Assembly: GCF_010894455.1 (NCBI RefSeq)
Contig: NZ_JAAIXY010000003.1
Location: 186,001-250,000 of the forward strand
DNA length: 64,000 bases
Direction: 5' to 3'
DNA from: Myxococcus eversor
GTDB taxonomy: Bacteria > Myxococcota > Myxococcia > Myxococcales > Myxococcaceae
In this document: positions 1 through 8,640 of the stretch, piece after piece
Layout of the letters: every line of letters begins with the position of its first letter
Numbering within the stretch: position 1 is the first letter of the stretch
Translations under genes and position numbers: made by a program
Notes under the pieces: model-generated
Database searches by the model: none
What the model saw: only the letters and a program-made list of their open reading frames with translations
Told to the model about the DNA's origin: nothing

Positions 1-2
1 CC

Positions 3-68
3 GCGGAGAGCGAGGGCATCACCTCCGTGAAGCTCATCGACCAGCTCCTCACGGTGGTGAAGGGCTAG
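3..68 (+). CDS. C-terminal end of a MoxR-family AAA ATPase (partial)
   Basis: Only the last 21 codons are present; they end with a TAG at 66-68 and encode a tail reading EGITSVKLIDQLLTVVKG. The frame stops seven bases before the DUF58 gene. In bacteria a MoxR-type AAA+ chaperone ATPase very often directly precedes a DUF58 gene and a BatA-like gene, which is the arrangement here, so the assignment rests mostly on context. The rest of the gene lies outside the window. Confidence 0.5.
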   Translation, partial: AESEGITSVKLIDQLLTVVKG

Positions 69-74
69 CGCCGC

Positions 75-953
75 GTGCTGCTCGATGCCCAGACACTGGC
101 CCGCCTCAAGGGCGTGAAGCTGCGTGCCCGCGCGGTGATGGAGGGCGTGCTGTCCGGCCTCCACAAGAGCCCCCACCAGGGGCAGAGCGTGGAGTTCGCC
201 GAGCACAAGGAATACGCCCCCGGCGACGAGCTGCGCCACCTGGACTGGAAGGCCTACGGCAAGTTCGACAAGTATTACGTGAAGCGCTTCGAGCACGAGA
301 CGAACCTGCGCTCGGTCATGGTCGTGGATGCGTCCGCCTCCATGGGCTACGGCAGCGGCGCGATGAACAAGCTGGAGGTCGCCACCACGCTGGCGGGTGC
401 GCTGTGCTACCTGCTCGTTCGCCAGCAGGACGCGGCGGGGCTGGCGCTGCTCACCGGTGGCAAGTGGAAGGACGTGCCTCCGCGCGCATCGGCGGGTCAC
501 CTCAACGTGCTGCTGGAGACGCTGGACGCCACGGCGCCGGGCGGAGGCACGGACCTGGGCAGCGCGGCGGACCACCTGGCGGAGGTGCTGCCCCGGCGCT
601 CCACCGTCATCGTCCTGTCGGATTTGCTCGACGAGAAGCAGGACGCGCTCAAGCGAGTGCTGGCGCTGCGGCAGCGCAAGAACGACGTGTCGCTGTTCCA
701 CGTCGTGGACCCGGCGGAGCTGACGTTCCCCTTCGATGACCCCACGCTCTTCCTGGACATGGAGGGCGAGGGCCGCATCGAGGTGAATCCGCGCGAAATC
801 AAGGAGAGCTACCTGGAGGAGTTCCACGCCTTCCTGGCCAGCGTGAAGGCCGCGTGCGCGGAGGCGGACGTGGACTACGAGCTGGTGCGCACCGACGAGA
901 AGCTGGATGACGTGCTGCTGCGCTACCTGGGGCGACGCGGGAGGCGCAAGTGA
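75..953 (+). CDS. DUF58 domain protein
   Basis: 292 aa from a GTG start. The segment GDELRHLDWKAYGKFDKYYV (about residues 50-70) is the typical DUF58 core. It is followed by a von Willebrand A-like stretch with VVDASASM, a DxSxS metal-site pattern. DUF58 proteins partner MoxR ATPases and vWA membrane proteins (Bat/Mox systems) thought to aid maturation or stress tolerance of envelope complexes. The downstream BatA-like gene starts inside this stop codon (GTGA at 950-953), so the two are translationally coupled. No membrane segment is evident, which suggests a cytoplasmic protein. Confidence 0.9.
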   Translation: MLLDAQTLARLKGVKLRARAVMEGVLSGLHKSPHQGQSVEFAEHKEYAPGDELRHLDWKAYGKFDKYYVKRFEHETNLRSVMVVDASASMGYGSGAMNKLEVATTLAGALCYLLVRQQDAAGLALLTGGKWKDVPPRASAGHLNVLLETLDATAPGGGTDLGSAADHLAEVLPRRSTVIVLSDLLDEKQDALKRVLALRQRKNDVSLFHVVDPAELTFPFDDPTLFLDMEGEGRIEVNPREIKESYLEEFHAFLASVKAACAEADVDYELVRTDEKLDDVLLRYLGRRGRRK

Positions 954-3052
954 CGTTCGGCAATCCGTGGATGCTCCTGGGCGCGCTGGGCGCCTTCATC
1001 CCCCTGCTGGTGCACCTGTTCGACCGGCGTCGGCCGCGCCCCCATCCGTTCGGCCCGATGGCCTTCGTGCTGCGCAGCCAGAAGCGCACCGCCAGCCGAC
1101 TCAAGCTCAAGCGCCTGCTGCTGTACGCGCTGCGCACGCTCATCCTGCTGGCCATTCCGCTTGCCCTCGCCCGGCCGGAGCTGAGCCGCGATGCGCAGGC
1201 CGCTCAAATCGTGAAGGGCCCCGCCGCCACGGCCATCATCCTGGATGCGTCGCTGTCCATGCGCTGGACGGACGGGACGTCGCTCTTCGAACGAGGTCGG
1301 GACGAGGCGCGCGACGCGCTCAAGGACCTGCTGCCCGAGGAGCCGGCGACGGTGCTGGTGTGCACGAGCTCGCCCGCCACGCCTCCGCCTCCGGGGTTCG
1401 ACCGGGCGCGGTTGCGGGGACTGGTGGATGAAGCGAAGCCGACCTACGGGGCGGCGGACCTGTCGCGGTGCATGGAGATGGCGTCGCGTTCGCTGGAGGA
1501 GAACCCCATGGCGGCCAAGCGGCTGGTGGTGGTCTCCGACATGGCGGCCTCGGCGTTCCGGCTGGAGGCCCCGCCGCCCACGGTGAAGGGCCCCACGGGC
1601 GCGCCGGTGAAGCCCGAAGTGGTGCTGCGCGACGTGGCCGAGGGACGCGAGGCGCTCAACAACCACGCGATTGTGGACCTGAAGGTGGAGCCCGCGCTCC
1701 AGGCGGGGCCGCGCTCGTTCCAGTTCACCTTCACGGTGCGCAACTTCGGGACGGAGCCGGCCAAGGACCTGGAGGCCGCGGTGCGCACGGGCGAGACGAC
1801 GCTGGCCAAGGGCTTCGTCGACGTGCCCGCGGGTGGCACCACGCAGAAGGCGTTGACGGTGCGCTTCCCACAGGGTGGCACGGTGGTGGGTCAGGTGACG
1901 TTGGCGTCGGACTCGCTGGTGGAAGATGACCGACGGGCCTTCGTGCTGCCGGTGCCCAAGGCGCTGAAGGCGCTGGTGGTGAATGGCGCGCCCCATGCGA
2001 CGCGCTATCGCGACGAGGCGTTCTTCGTGGACGCGGCGCTGACGGCGCCGGGCTCGCCGGTGGAAGTCGCGGTGCGGGACTCGGAGGTCGGCCTGCGCGA
2101 GGACTTCTCCGCGTATGACCTGGTGCTGCTGTTGAACGTGCCCGCGCCCAACCCGGAGGAGGCCGCGCGACTGGAGGCCTTCGTGGAGAACGGCGGCGGC
2201 CTGTTCCTCAGCATGGGCGACCGGGTGAACACGGAGGACTACAACCAGCGACTGGGGGCGGTGCTGCCCAGGCCGCTGCGCGTGGTGCGCACCAGCGCGG
2301 AGCGCGACACGGACCCGGAAGCGGAGACGAAGGCGGCGCGGCTGGCGCAGGTGAAGCAGGAGCACGTGCTCTTCTCGCCCTTCACGGGCCGGGCGGAGGA
2401 GGGGCTCATCGGCGCGCGCTTCTACCGGTACATGCTGCTGGAGGCGGACAACCCGGCGTCGCCCGGCGCGAGCCAGGTGCTGGCCACGTACGAGGACGGA
2501 GCGCCCGCGGTGGCGGTGATGCGCAAGGGCAAGGGCCGCGTGGCCATGTTCACCAGCACGGTGGACCGCGACTGGAGTGACTTCGCCATCCGCACCAGCT
2601 TCCTGCCGCTGATGCAGCGCTTCGCGGCGTATCTCACCGGCTCGCTGGAGGAGCGCGAGGAGGTGCGCGTGCGCGTGGGTGAGTTGGTGACGCTGCGGCC
2701 GGAGGGCGCTCAGAAGGTGACGGCGGTGAAGGCACCGGACGGGAGCGAACTGCCGGTGAAGGAGCAGCCGGACGGCTCCGTGGTGGCGGGACCGGTGCTG
2801 GAGCCGGGGGCGTACTCGGTGCTGGGCGCGGACGGGAAGATGCAGCCGGCGCTGTCCTTCGCGGCGATGCTCGACCCGGCGGAGAGCGACTTGACGCGCG
2901 TGCCGCAGGACACGCTCACCGCGTACTTCGGTGAGGAGACGGTGAAGGCGTCCAGCGGCGACGAGGACCGGCCCACCGTGCCTCTGTGGACGTGGTTGAT
3001 TCTCGCCGCGTGCGTCGCGTTCTTCTTCGAGGGGACACTGCTGCGCAAGTAG
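950..3052 (+). CDS. BatA-like membrane protein with von Willebrand A domain
   Basis: 700 aa, GTG start overlapping the DUF58 stop. The N-terminus (PWMLLGALGAFIPLLVHLFD then basic residues) matches the BatA N-terminal membrane region. A hydrophobic helix around residues 60-80 follows, then a vWA domain opening with IILDASLSM (MIDAS DxSxS). The middle holds beta-rich and class-I-amidotransferase-like segments, as in long BatA/DUF4159-type proteins. A final helix near the C-terminus (LWTWLILAACVAFFFEG) places both ends at the inner membrane. With MoxR and DUF58 it forms one operon. The substrate of such systems is generally unknown. Confidence 0.87.
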   Translation: MTFGNPWMLLGALGAFIPLLVHLFDRRRPRPHPFGPMAFVLRSQKRTASRLKLKRLLLYALRTLILLAIPLALARPELSRDAQAAQIVKGPAATAIILDASLSMRWTDGTSLFERGRDEARDALKDLLPEEPATVLVCTSSPATPPPPGFDRARLRGLVDEAKPTYGAADLSRCMEMASRSLEENPMAAKRLVVVSDMAASAFRLEAPPPTVKGPTGAPVKPEVVLRDVAEGREALNNHAIVDLKVEPALQAGPRSFQFTFTVRNFGTEPAKDLEAAVRTGETTLAKGFVDVPAGGTTQKALTVRFPQGGTVVGQVTLASDSLVEDDRRAFVLPVPKALKALVVNGAPHATRYRDEAFFVDAALTAPGSPVEVAVRDSEVGLREDFSAYDLVLLLNVPAPNPEEAARLEAFVENGGGLFLSMGDRVNTEDYNQRLGAVLPRPLRVVRTSAERDTDPEAETKAARLAQVKQEHVLFSPFTGRAEEGLIGARFYRYMLLEADNPASPGASQVLATYEDGAPAVAVMRKGKGRVAMFTSTVDRDWSDFAIRTSFLPLMQRFAAYLTGSLEEREEVRVRVGELVTLRPEGAQKVTAVKAPDGSELPVKEQPDGSVVAGPVLEPGAYSVLGADGKMQPALSFAAMLDPAESDLTRVPQDTLTAYFGEETVKASSGDEDRPTVPLWTWLILAACVAFFFEGTLLRK

Positions 3053-3103
3053 GCGCGGACACCGACGTCGGTGAGCGCCAAGGCAGGTGTCGTGTGAGAA
3101 GGC

Positions 3104-3256
3104 TCAGCCGATGAGCTTCACCTCCTGCGCTGCCGGGGCGAGGTTCGGAGAAGAACCGAGGCGGACGGGACCCTCTCGCGTCCAGTTGCCCGTGTCGCGG
3201 TGCTCGGTGCTGTACCAGCGCACGCGCGGCCTCTGCTCGGGCTGCATGGCTCCCAT
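3104..3256 (-). CDS. Possible small protein (50 aa)
   Basis: An open frame on the minus strand from an ATG at 3256 to TGA at 3104-3106. It encodes a polar peptide containing RVRWYSTEHRDTGNWTREGP. Third codon positions are almost all G or C, as in the real genes nearby, and the frame stays open upstream through an in-frame GTG about ten codons earlier. It has no signal sequence and I do not recognise a family. It occupies most of the otherwise empty 347-bp gap between the BatA-like gene and the glycosyltransferase. Confidence 0.4.
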   Translation of the reverse strand: MGAMQPEQRPRVRWYSTEHRDTGNWTREGPVRLGSSPNLAPAAQEVKLIG

Positions 3257-3399
3257 GGCGGGGGGCACCACGGCATGCGACACTGGCCATACATCTCGAA
3301 GGGTGTGCGTCGCGCTCCTGGCACGCGCAGGATTCTCGGTGGTCGGGCCGCCACCTGGCCGCGGTTGTTGCCGCGGACGAGCTCCTGAGTGGGGGTTGC

Positions 3400-4671
3400 A
3401 TGCGCGTGCTCATTTCTACCTACGGTACCCGAGGTGATGTCCAACCCTTCGTCGCGCTCGCCAAGGCCCTGAAGGAGCATGGCCATGGCGTGGCGCTCTG
3501 CACACCTACCGGCTTCCGAGGCATGGTGGAGCGTCACGACATTCCATACGCGCATATGGACAATGCAGTGCTGGAGCTGACGGAGGCGGTTCTGCGCGCC
3601 CCAACGCGTGCCGAGCAGCGGCGGCTGTTCAAGGGGTTCGGTGCCATCATCCGCGCGGGCCTGGATGACGAGTGGCGCGCGGCGCGGGAGCTCAAGCCGG
3701 ACGTGCTCGTGTACCACTCCAAGGCGCTCGGTAGTCACCACATCGCGGAGAAGCTCGGGGCCGCCGAGTTGCTGGCGATGCCGCTGCCGCTGACTCCGAC
3801 GCGCGAGTTCCCGGTGCCGATAGTCCCGAGTCTCCGACTCGGCGGTTGGCTCAATGCGCTCAGCTACCGAGTCCTTTCCTTGGCCAACGCGGTTTGGGCC
3901 GGGGCGACCAACGACTTCCGGGTGAAGACACTGGGCCTCGCGCCGCTCTCACGCTTCGCGGACCCGATGAAGAAGGCCGACGGCTCCGCGGTGCCGGCGC
4001 TGTACGCGTACAGCGAGCATCTGCTGCCACGTCCCACCGACTGGCCGCCCCAGGCGCAGGTGACGGGCTGCTGGTTCCTCGACGAGGGCGTCCGATGGAC
4101 GCCTCCCGCGGCGCTGCAGGCGTTCCTGGAAGCGGGGCCGCCGCCCGTCTACGTGGGCTTCGGCAGCATGGGCGCGGCGCATGCTGATTCTCGTGCCGCC
4201 ACCGTCCTGAAGGCGGTGGCGTTGACCGGCGAGCGCGCGGTGCTGGCCACGGGCTGGGGAGGCATGAAGGCGCGAGAGCTCCCACCCGATGTCTTCATGC
4301 TGGAGTCCGCGCCACATGACTGGCTGTTCCCTCGAATGAGCGCGGTGGTGCATCACGGAGGGGCCGGCTCCACGATGGCGGGCTTGCGTGCGGGCAAACC
4401 CACCGTCATCTGCTCTTTTCTTGGCGACCAGCCCTTCTGGGGGCACATGGTTCTCCGCGCGGGCGTAGGGCCTCCGCCGGTACCGCAGAAGTCGCTCACA
4501 GCCGAACGGCTCGCGAATGCCATCCGCACGGCACTGTCCCCGACAGTACGGGCTCAGGCCACGGCGATGGGTGAACGCATCCGAGCAGAGGACGGAGTCG
4601 CGCGCGCCGTCCAGCTCATCGAGCAGGAGCATTCGAGGTGGAGCCACCGTCATGCCCGACGGGATGCGTGA
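3400..4671 (+). CDS. GT1/UGT-like glycosyltransferase
   Basis: 423 aa. The N-terminus RVLISTYGTRGDVQPFVALA is the standard start of UDP-sugar-dependent sterol/macrolide/flavonoid-type glycosyltransferases (GT1, GT-B fold). The C-terminal donor-binding region contains HHGGAGSTMAGLRAGKPTV followed by GDQPFWG, matching the family signature. The protein is cytoplasmic and would glycosylate a small lipophilic acceptor, which the sequence does not identify. The start ATG follows GGGGGTTGC, a weak ribosome site. It stands alone between the BatA operon and an insertion-sequence remnant. Confidence 0.85.
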   Translation: MRVLISTYGTRGDVQPFVALAKALKEHGHGVALCTPTGFRGMVERHDIPYAHMDNAVLELTEAVLRAPTRAEQRRLFKGFGAIIRAGLDDEWRAARELKPDVLVYHSKALGSHHIAEKLGAAELLAMPLPLTPTREFPVPIVPSLRLGGWLNALSYRVLSLANAVWAGATNDFRVKTLGLAPLSRFADPMKKADGSAVPALYAYSEHLLPRPTDWPPQAQVTGCWFLDEGVRWTPPAALQAFLEAGPPPVYVGFGSMGAAHADSRAATVLKAVALTGERAVLATGWGGMKARELPPDVFMLESAPHDWLFPRMSAVVHHGGAGSTMAGLRAGKPTVICSFLGDQPFWGHMVLRAGVGPPPVPQKSLTAERLANAIRTALSPTVRAQATAMGERIRAEDGVARAVQLIEQEHSRWSHRHARRDA

Positions 4672-4752
4672 GCGTGGACGCCTCGGTCACGCGGCCAGGC
4701 ACGTCCCCGCACCCGCCACAAACCCGATCGCCTCGGCCCACTCTCTGTAAAC

Positions 4753-5050
4753 ATGGGTGAGACAGTCCGTGCCCGGCGGTTCAGTGTGCGGGGCGACCCA
4801 GCCAGGAACGATGAGTCCGGTGGTGGAAGAGGTTCGGGTCAGGAGACCGAGGTGGAGGAGAAGGCGCGGCGCCGAGGATTCACGGCGGAGTACCCGTTGA
4901 GGGTGCTCGCGGAGGCAGACGGCTACACGAAGCCCGGTGCTCAGCATGGTGGGTGAGGACTTCCTCGACCAGTACGAGGCCCTGGGAACGGGAGTGGCGC
5001 TTGAAGTTCCTGTGCGCGCACTGAGCCGCGTGACTCGCGGGAGGGAGTGT
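4753..5050 (+). pseudogene. Remnant of an IS3-type transposase orfA
   Basis: The frame from 4753 encodes a peptide ending ARRRGFTAEYPLRVLAEADG. This closely resembles the helix-turn-helix start of IS3/IS407-type OrfA proteins (RRRFTAEYKLRILxEADAC). It stops at 4954-4956. In another frame the following bases give SSTSTRPWEREWRLK, which still matches the expected YSSHLTTWRRERE region, so at least one frameshift has occurred. No orfB or terminal inverted repeats were seen. This is a dead fragment. Confidence 0.6.
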
Positions 5051-5090
5051 CACCTCGTGGCGCTCCTTCACCGTACGCATCCACAGCGGG

Positions 5091-6473
5091 CTACTTCACG
5101 CGCTCGATCTTGTGCTTGCGGCCTTTGATCTTGCCCTCGCTCAAGTGCTGGAAGGCCTTCTTCGCCACGCGGCGCGCGATGGCCACGTAGGCGATGTGGT
5201 CCTGAATCTCAATCTTGCCGACGTCCGTGGCGGCGAACCCTCCCGCCTCGCCCGTCAGCGCGCCGAGGATGTCTCCCGGCCGCATCTTGTCCTTGCGCCC
5301 GGCGGAGATGTACAGCGTCTCCCACTCCGAGCCGAGCGAGCCCGGCTTCGACGCCGCCGCCTCCAGCTCCGCCGCGTCGCCCACCTCCAGCTTCAAGCCC
5401 AGGGACTGCTCAATCTCCTCCACCTTGCGCTTGTCGTTCGGCGCCACCAGGGCGATGGCGAGCCCCGTGAGCCCCGCGCGGCCCGTGCGGCCAATGCGAT
5501 GCACGTACGGCTCCGGCTGGAAGGGCATGTCGAAGTTGATGACGGCGTCGAGCGCCTCCACGTCGATGCCTCGCCCCGCGACATCCGTGGCGACGAGCAC
5601 CCGCGTGGTGAGGTTGCGGAACTTCGCCATGACGCGGTCCCGCTCGAACTGCTCCAAATCCCCCTGGAGCCCGTCCACGCTGACGCCCGCTTCAGAGAGC
5701 GCCTTCGTCAGCTCCACCACCGTCGCCTTGTGGTTGCAGAAGACGATGGCGGAGGACGGCTGGTAGAGCCGGAGCACGCGCAGCAACTGCTGGGTCTTCT
5801 CCTCGGGCTTCGTGTCGTAGCGGACCTGACGAATCGCGGGCGTGGCCTCGGTGTCCTCCACCGTCACGCGCACGGGGTCCTTCTGGAACGCGCGGCTCAG
5901 GGCCGCGATGTCCGGCGGGAAGGTCGCCGAGAAGAGCACCGTCTGACGCCGTGAAGGCATCGCGCCGATGATGCGCTCCATGTCGTCGCGGAAGCCCATG
6001 TCGAGCATCCGGTCCGCCTCGTCCAACACCAACGTGCCCAGCCGCTTCGTCTCCAGCGCCTCGCGCTCCAGCACGTCAATCACCCGACCGGGCGTCCCCA
6101 CCGCGATGTGCGCGCCCTTCTCCAGCGCCTCCAACTGCGGCCGGATGGGCTGCCCGCCCGCCAGCACCAAGACCTGAAGCCCCGGCAGCCGGCGCCCCAG
6201 CTTGCGAATCTCGCCCGCCACCTGCGCGCACAGCTCACGCGTGGGACAGAGCACCAGGCCCTGGAGCCTCCGGTCCTGGAGCTGGACCTGACGCAGCATG
6301 GGCAGCGCGAAGGCCGCCGTCTTGCCGCTGCCGGTGCGCGCCTGGCCGACCAGGTCCTTGCCCTGGAGCAGCACGGGGATGCTCTGCGCCTGGATGGGCG
6401 TGGCCGACTGGAAGCCCAGCTCGGCGAGGACCTGGAGCAAGGGTGGAGACAACTCGAGCGCGGCGAAATCCAT
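5091..6473 (-). CDS. dbpA: ATP-dependent RNA helicase DbpA
   Basis: 460 aa when started at the ATG at 6473 (MDFAALELSP), the normal length for DbpA. An upstream extension of the open frame is not conserved in character. Motifs in order: Q motif (TPIQ), Walker A ARTGSGKT, LDEADRML (DEAD), FSATF (SAT), and HRIGRTGR. The C-terminal 75 residues (MRPGDILGALTGEAG onward) match the DbpA-specific RNA-binding domain that recognises 23S rRNA hairpin 92. The predicted role is large-subunit ribosome assembly in the cytoplasm. It is transcribed alone, convergent with the IS remnant. Confidence 0.92.
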   Translation of the reverse strand: MDFAALELSPPLLQVLAELGFQSATPIQAQSIPVLLQGKDLVGQARTGSGKTAAFALPMLRQVQLQDRRLQGLVLCPTRELCAQVAGEIRKLGRRLPGLQVLVLAGGQPIRPQLEALEKGAHIAVGTPGRVIDVLEREALETKRLGTLVLDEADRMLDMGFRDDMERIIGAMPSRRQTVLFSATFPPDIAALSRAFQKDPVRVTVEDTEATPAIRQVRYDTKPEEKTQQLLRVLRLYQPSSAIVFCNHKATVVELTKALSEAGVSVDGLQGDLEQFERDRVMAKFRNLTTRVLVATDVAGRGIDVEALDAVINFDMPFQPEPYVHRIGRTGRAGLTGLAIALVAPNDKRKVEEIEQSLGLKLEVGDAAELEAAASKPGSLGSEWETLYISAGRKDKMRPGDILGALTGEAGGFAATDVGKIEIQDHIAYVAIARRVAKKAFQHLSEGKIKGRKHKIERVK

Positions 6474-6872
6474 CAGGGCCTCGATTGAACGGAGGCGCGG
6501 AAGGTGCCTCGGAATCCCGGGGCCCTTGTAGCAGCCGTCCGGGGCGGAACAAGCCCCTGTGTCAATGCACCGTCGGGCGCCGACACACATGACGCCTGAC
6601 TGGACGCAGCCCGCGCTCCAGGTGGTGATGGACACGCTCGGTCTGAATCATCGTCCCGTGCTCCCCCGGCAGGTGGACGGGTGGGCGCGCCGGCCCCTCC
6701 GCCGCGCTTCAACGGAGCGATACGGGGGTTCGACGACACCCGCCCGAGGTCGGCCCTCCGGATGGCGCCTGGCGGACATGACTGCCCTGGGAGGTGACGG
6801 GCAGACGACGCCCGGTGCGCTCCGCGAAGGAACGGAGTCCAGCTTGGGCCGGGTTCTGCGACACTGCGCGCC
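6474..6872. other. Intergenic region, no gene recognised
   Basis: This 399-bp divergent region between dbpA (minus) and nagZ (plus) must contain both promoters. Short open frames occur on both strands, but none has a recognisable protein, a ribosome site or a signal peptide. No strong hairpin or repeat was noticed. Confidence 0.5.
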
Positions 6873-7979
6873 GTGACTGCCTCCGCCCTCTACCGCGACT
6901 GCGCCCGCCTCTTCATGGTGGGCTTCCCTGGGACTCGCATCGACGCCGACCTGTCGGCGCTGATGGATGACGGCATCTATGGCGCCATCCTCTTCAAGCG
7001 CAACGTAGGCACCGCGCAGGAGACGGCGACGCTGTGCCGCGAGCTGAAGCTTCGCGCGGGTCGGCCCTTCATCTTGTCGGTGGACCAGGAGGGAGGCCGC
7101 GTCGCGCGGCTGCGCGGGGCGCCGTTCACCGCCCTGCCCCCCATGCGCGAGCTGGGACAGCGCGGGGATGCCCGGCTGGTGGAGCGCGTGGGACGGCTGC
7201 TCGCGCACGAGCTGCGCGCGGTGGGCTTCGACTGGGATTTCGCGCCGGTGCTGGATGTCGACACCAATCCGGCCAACCCCGTCATCGGAGACCGGAGCTT
7301 CAGCCGGGACGCGGAGGAGGTCGCGCGGCTGGGCGTGGCGCTCGCGCGCGGGCTGGAGGCCGGTGGCATCGCCTCCTGCGGCAAGCACTTCCCCGGGCAT
7401 GGCGACACGACCACGGACAGCCATCTGACGCTGCCCAGGCTCGCGCACGATTTGGAGCGGCTGCGTCGTGTGGAGCTGGTGCCCTTCCGAGCGTTCGCGC
7501 AGGCGCGGCTGGCCTCGTTGATGACAGCGCATGTCCTGTTCGACGCGCTGGACAAGGGCGTGCCCGCGACGATGAGTGAGCGCGTGCTCACCGGGGTGCT
7601 GCGCGAGGAGCTGGGGTTCGACGGCGTGCTCGTCAGCGACGACCTGGAGATGAAGGCCATCGCGGACCACTACACGGTGGAGGAGGCCGCGGTGCAGGGC
7701 ACGCTGGCGGGCGTGGACCTGTTCCTGGTGTGTCACCAGGCGGACGTGCAGCGCCGGGCCATCGAGGCCGTGGTGAAGGCGGTGGAGTCCGGACGGATTC
7801 CGCGCGAGCGCATCACCGAGGCTCACCGCAGGCTCGACGTGCTCGCCGCGCGCTTCGCGCACCCGGCGGAGGACCGGCTCGCCACGCTGGGCGGTGCAGA
7901 GCACCACGCGCTCGCCAAGGGGCTCGACAGCGCCTTCGCGGGCAAGGACCCCACCGAGGTCATGCTCGCGTCTCGCTGA
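6873..7979 (+). CDS. nagZ: Beta-N-acetylhexosaminidase, glycoside hydrolase family 3 (NagZ)
   Basis: 368 aa, GTG start. It carries the GH3 NagZ signature KHFPGHGDTTTDSH with the catalytic His/Asp dyad loop. Near the middle lies VSDDLEMKAI, whose first Asp is the usual nucleophile position, and DQEGGRVARL occurs near residue 75. NagZ removes N-acetylglucosamine from muropeptides during peptidoglycan recycling in the cytoplasm; no signal peptide is visible, in agreement. Its last codons and following hairpin are duplicated downstream. The window also holds nagA and a chitinase, so GlcNAc handling is well represented. Confidence 0.92.
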   Translation: MTASALYRDCARLFMVGFPGTRIDADLSALMDDGIYGAILFKRNVGTAQETATLCRELKLRAGRPFILSVDQEGGRVARLRGAPFTALPPMRELGQRGDARLVERVGRLLAHELRAVGFDWDFAPVLDVDTNPANPVIGDRSFSRDAEEVARLGVALARGLEAGGIASCGKHFPGHGDTTTDSHLTLPRLAHDLERLRRVELVPFRAFAQARLASLMTAHVLFDALDKGVPATMSERVLTGVLREELGFDGVLVSDDLEMKAIADHYTVEEAAVQGTLAGVDLFLVCHQADVQRRAIEAVVKAVESGRIPRERITEAHRRLDVLAARFAHPAEDRLATLGGAEHHALAKGLDSAFAGKDPTEVMLASR

Positions 7980-7991
7980 GCAGGACGGCAC

Positions 7992-8011
7992 CACGGGGCA
8001 CGCGCCCCGTG
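7992..8011. terminator. Hairpin after nagZ, copy 1
   Basis: CACGGGGC and GCCCCGTG form an 8-bp perfect stem with a 4-nt loop, 12 nt after the nagZ stop. There is no T-run, as is common in GC-rich myxobacteria, so termination is inferred from position. Confidence 0.6.
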
Positions 8012-8051
8012 TACGGAGCGATGTCATGCTCGCGTCTCGCTGAGCGGCACG

Positions 8052-8073
8052 CCACGGGGCACATGCCCCGTGG
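8052..8073. terminator. Hairpin between convergent genes, copy 2
   Basis: CCACGGGGC and GCCCCGTGG form a 9-bp perfect stem with a 4-nt loop. It sits just past the stop of the minus-strand lipoprotein gene and could serve both convergent transcripts. It is the duplicated partner of the hairpin at 7992-8011. Confidence 0.6.
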
Positions 8074-8079
8074 ACCAGG

Positions 8080-8541
8080 TCAGTGCGGTCCCTGGGAGTC
8101 CTCGCGAGGCGGAGCATCACCGGGCTTCGGGCTCGACGCTCCGTCCGGTGGCTTGTTCGCGGGTGGAGCTCCCGGCTTGGGAGCGGACTGTTCGTCCTGC
8201 GCCTGCTGCTTCTCCTGCTCCTGCTCGCGCTGAATCGCTGTCGGCGAGCCAGCGGCGATGCCGGGCTCCACTCGCGGCGGGACGTTACCTACCGCGGTGG
8301 GAGGCAGGTTCGTGCCCACGATGTCCTGCACCGGCGCGATGTTGGGTGTGCCCGAGCCACCCGTCCCCGGGCCGAAGCTGCTCAAGGGCTGCGCGTCATT
8401 GGCGATGCCCTGATATGGGCCGCCTGTCCTGGGTATCTCCCGACGGATGCGCTCCTCGTCGCGCTCGCACGCCGTGCCCAGCAACGAAGCCACGGCCAGC
8501 GCGCCGGGTAGAAGCCAGCGGCGAATGTTTCCCTGGTTCAT
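8080..8541 (-). CDS. Pro/Gln-rich lipoprotein of unknown function
   Basis: 153 aa. The N-terminus has basic residues, a hydrophobic stretch and the lipobox LLGTAC with Cys near position 25, so it should be lipidated. The mature part is low complexity: Gly/Thr/Pro segments, then a Gln/Glu run around QREQEQEKQQAQDEQ and a Pro-rich tail. No enzymatic domain is visible. It lies 99 bp downstream of another lipoprotein gene on the same strand, probably in one operon. A tail of this type may span the periplasm or bind peptidoglycan, but this is speculative. Confidence 0.7.
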   Translation of the reverse strand: MNQGNIRRWLLPGALAVASLLGTACERDEERIRREIPRTGGPYQGIANDAQPLSSFGPGTGGSGTPNIAPVQDIVGTNLPPTAVGNVPPRVEPGIAAGSPTAIQREQEQEKQQAQDEQSAPKPGAPPANKPPDGASSPKPGDAPPREDSQGPH

Positions 8542-8640
8542 GTTCCATCCCTCCGGCGAGCCACTCAGGCCCCAGAGGGATGGATACCCATCCTCGGCGA
8601 CGGGCGACGGCGGGGAGCCGGCCTGCCGCTCGACACGGAC

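Larger units (their letters stand above)
7960..8080. repeat. Tandem duplication of the nagZ 3' end with its terminator hairpin
   Basis: The 22 bases at 7960-7981, which hold the last nagZ codons and stop, are repeated exactly at 8024-8045, a 64-bp unit. Each copy is followed by a GC-rich hairpin with CGGGGC/GCCCCG stems. The second copy ends at the stop of the convergent lipoprotein gene. Confidence 0.85.

Noticed and set aside
923..2365. 480-aa minus-strand frame opposite the BatA-like gene
   Set aside because: Arg/His/Leu-rich shadow typical of high-GC antisense frames; the opposite strand encodes a recognisable protein.
3087..3437. 116-aa plus-strand frame before the glycosyltransferase
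   Set aside because: It runs into the glycosyltransferase in another frame and has no signal, domain or ribosome site.
6648..8120. 490-aa minus-strand frame covering nagZ
   Set aside because: Antisense shadow of nagZ with no recognisable domain; composition is Arg/His/Gln-rich.
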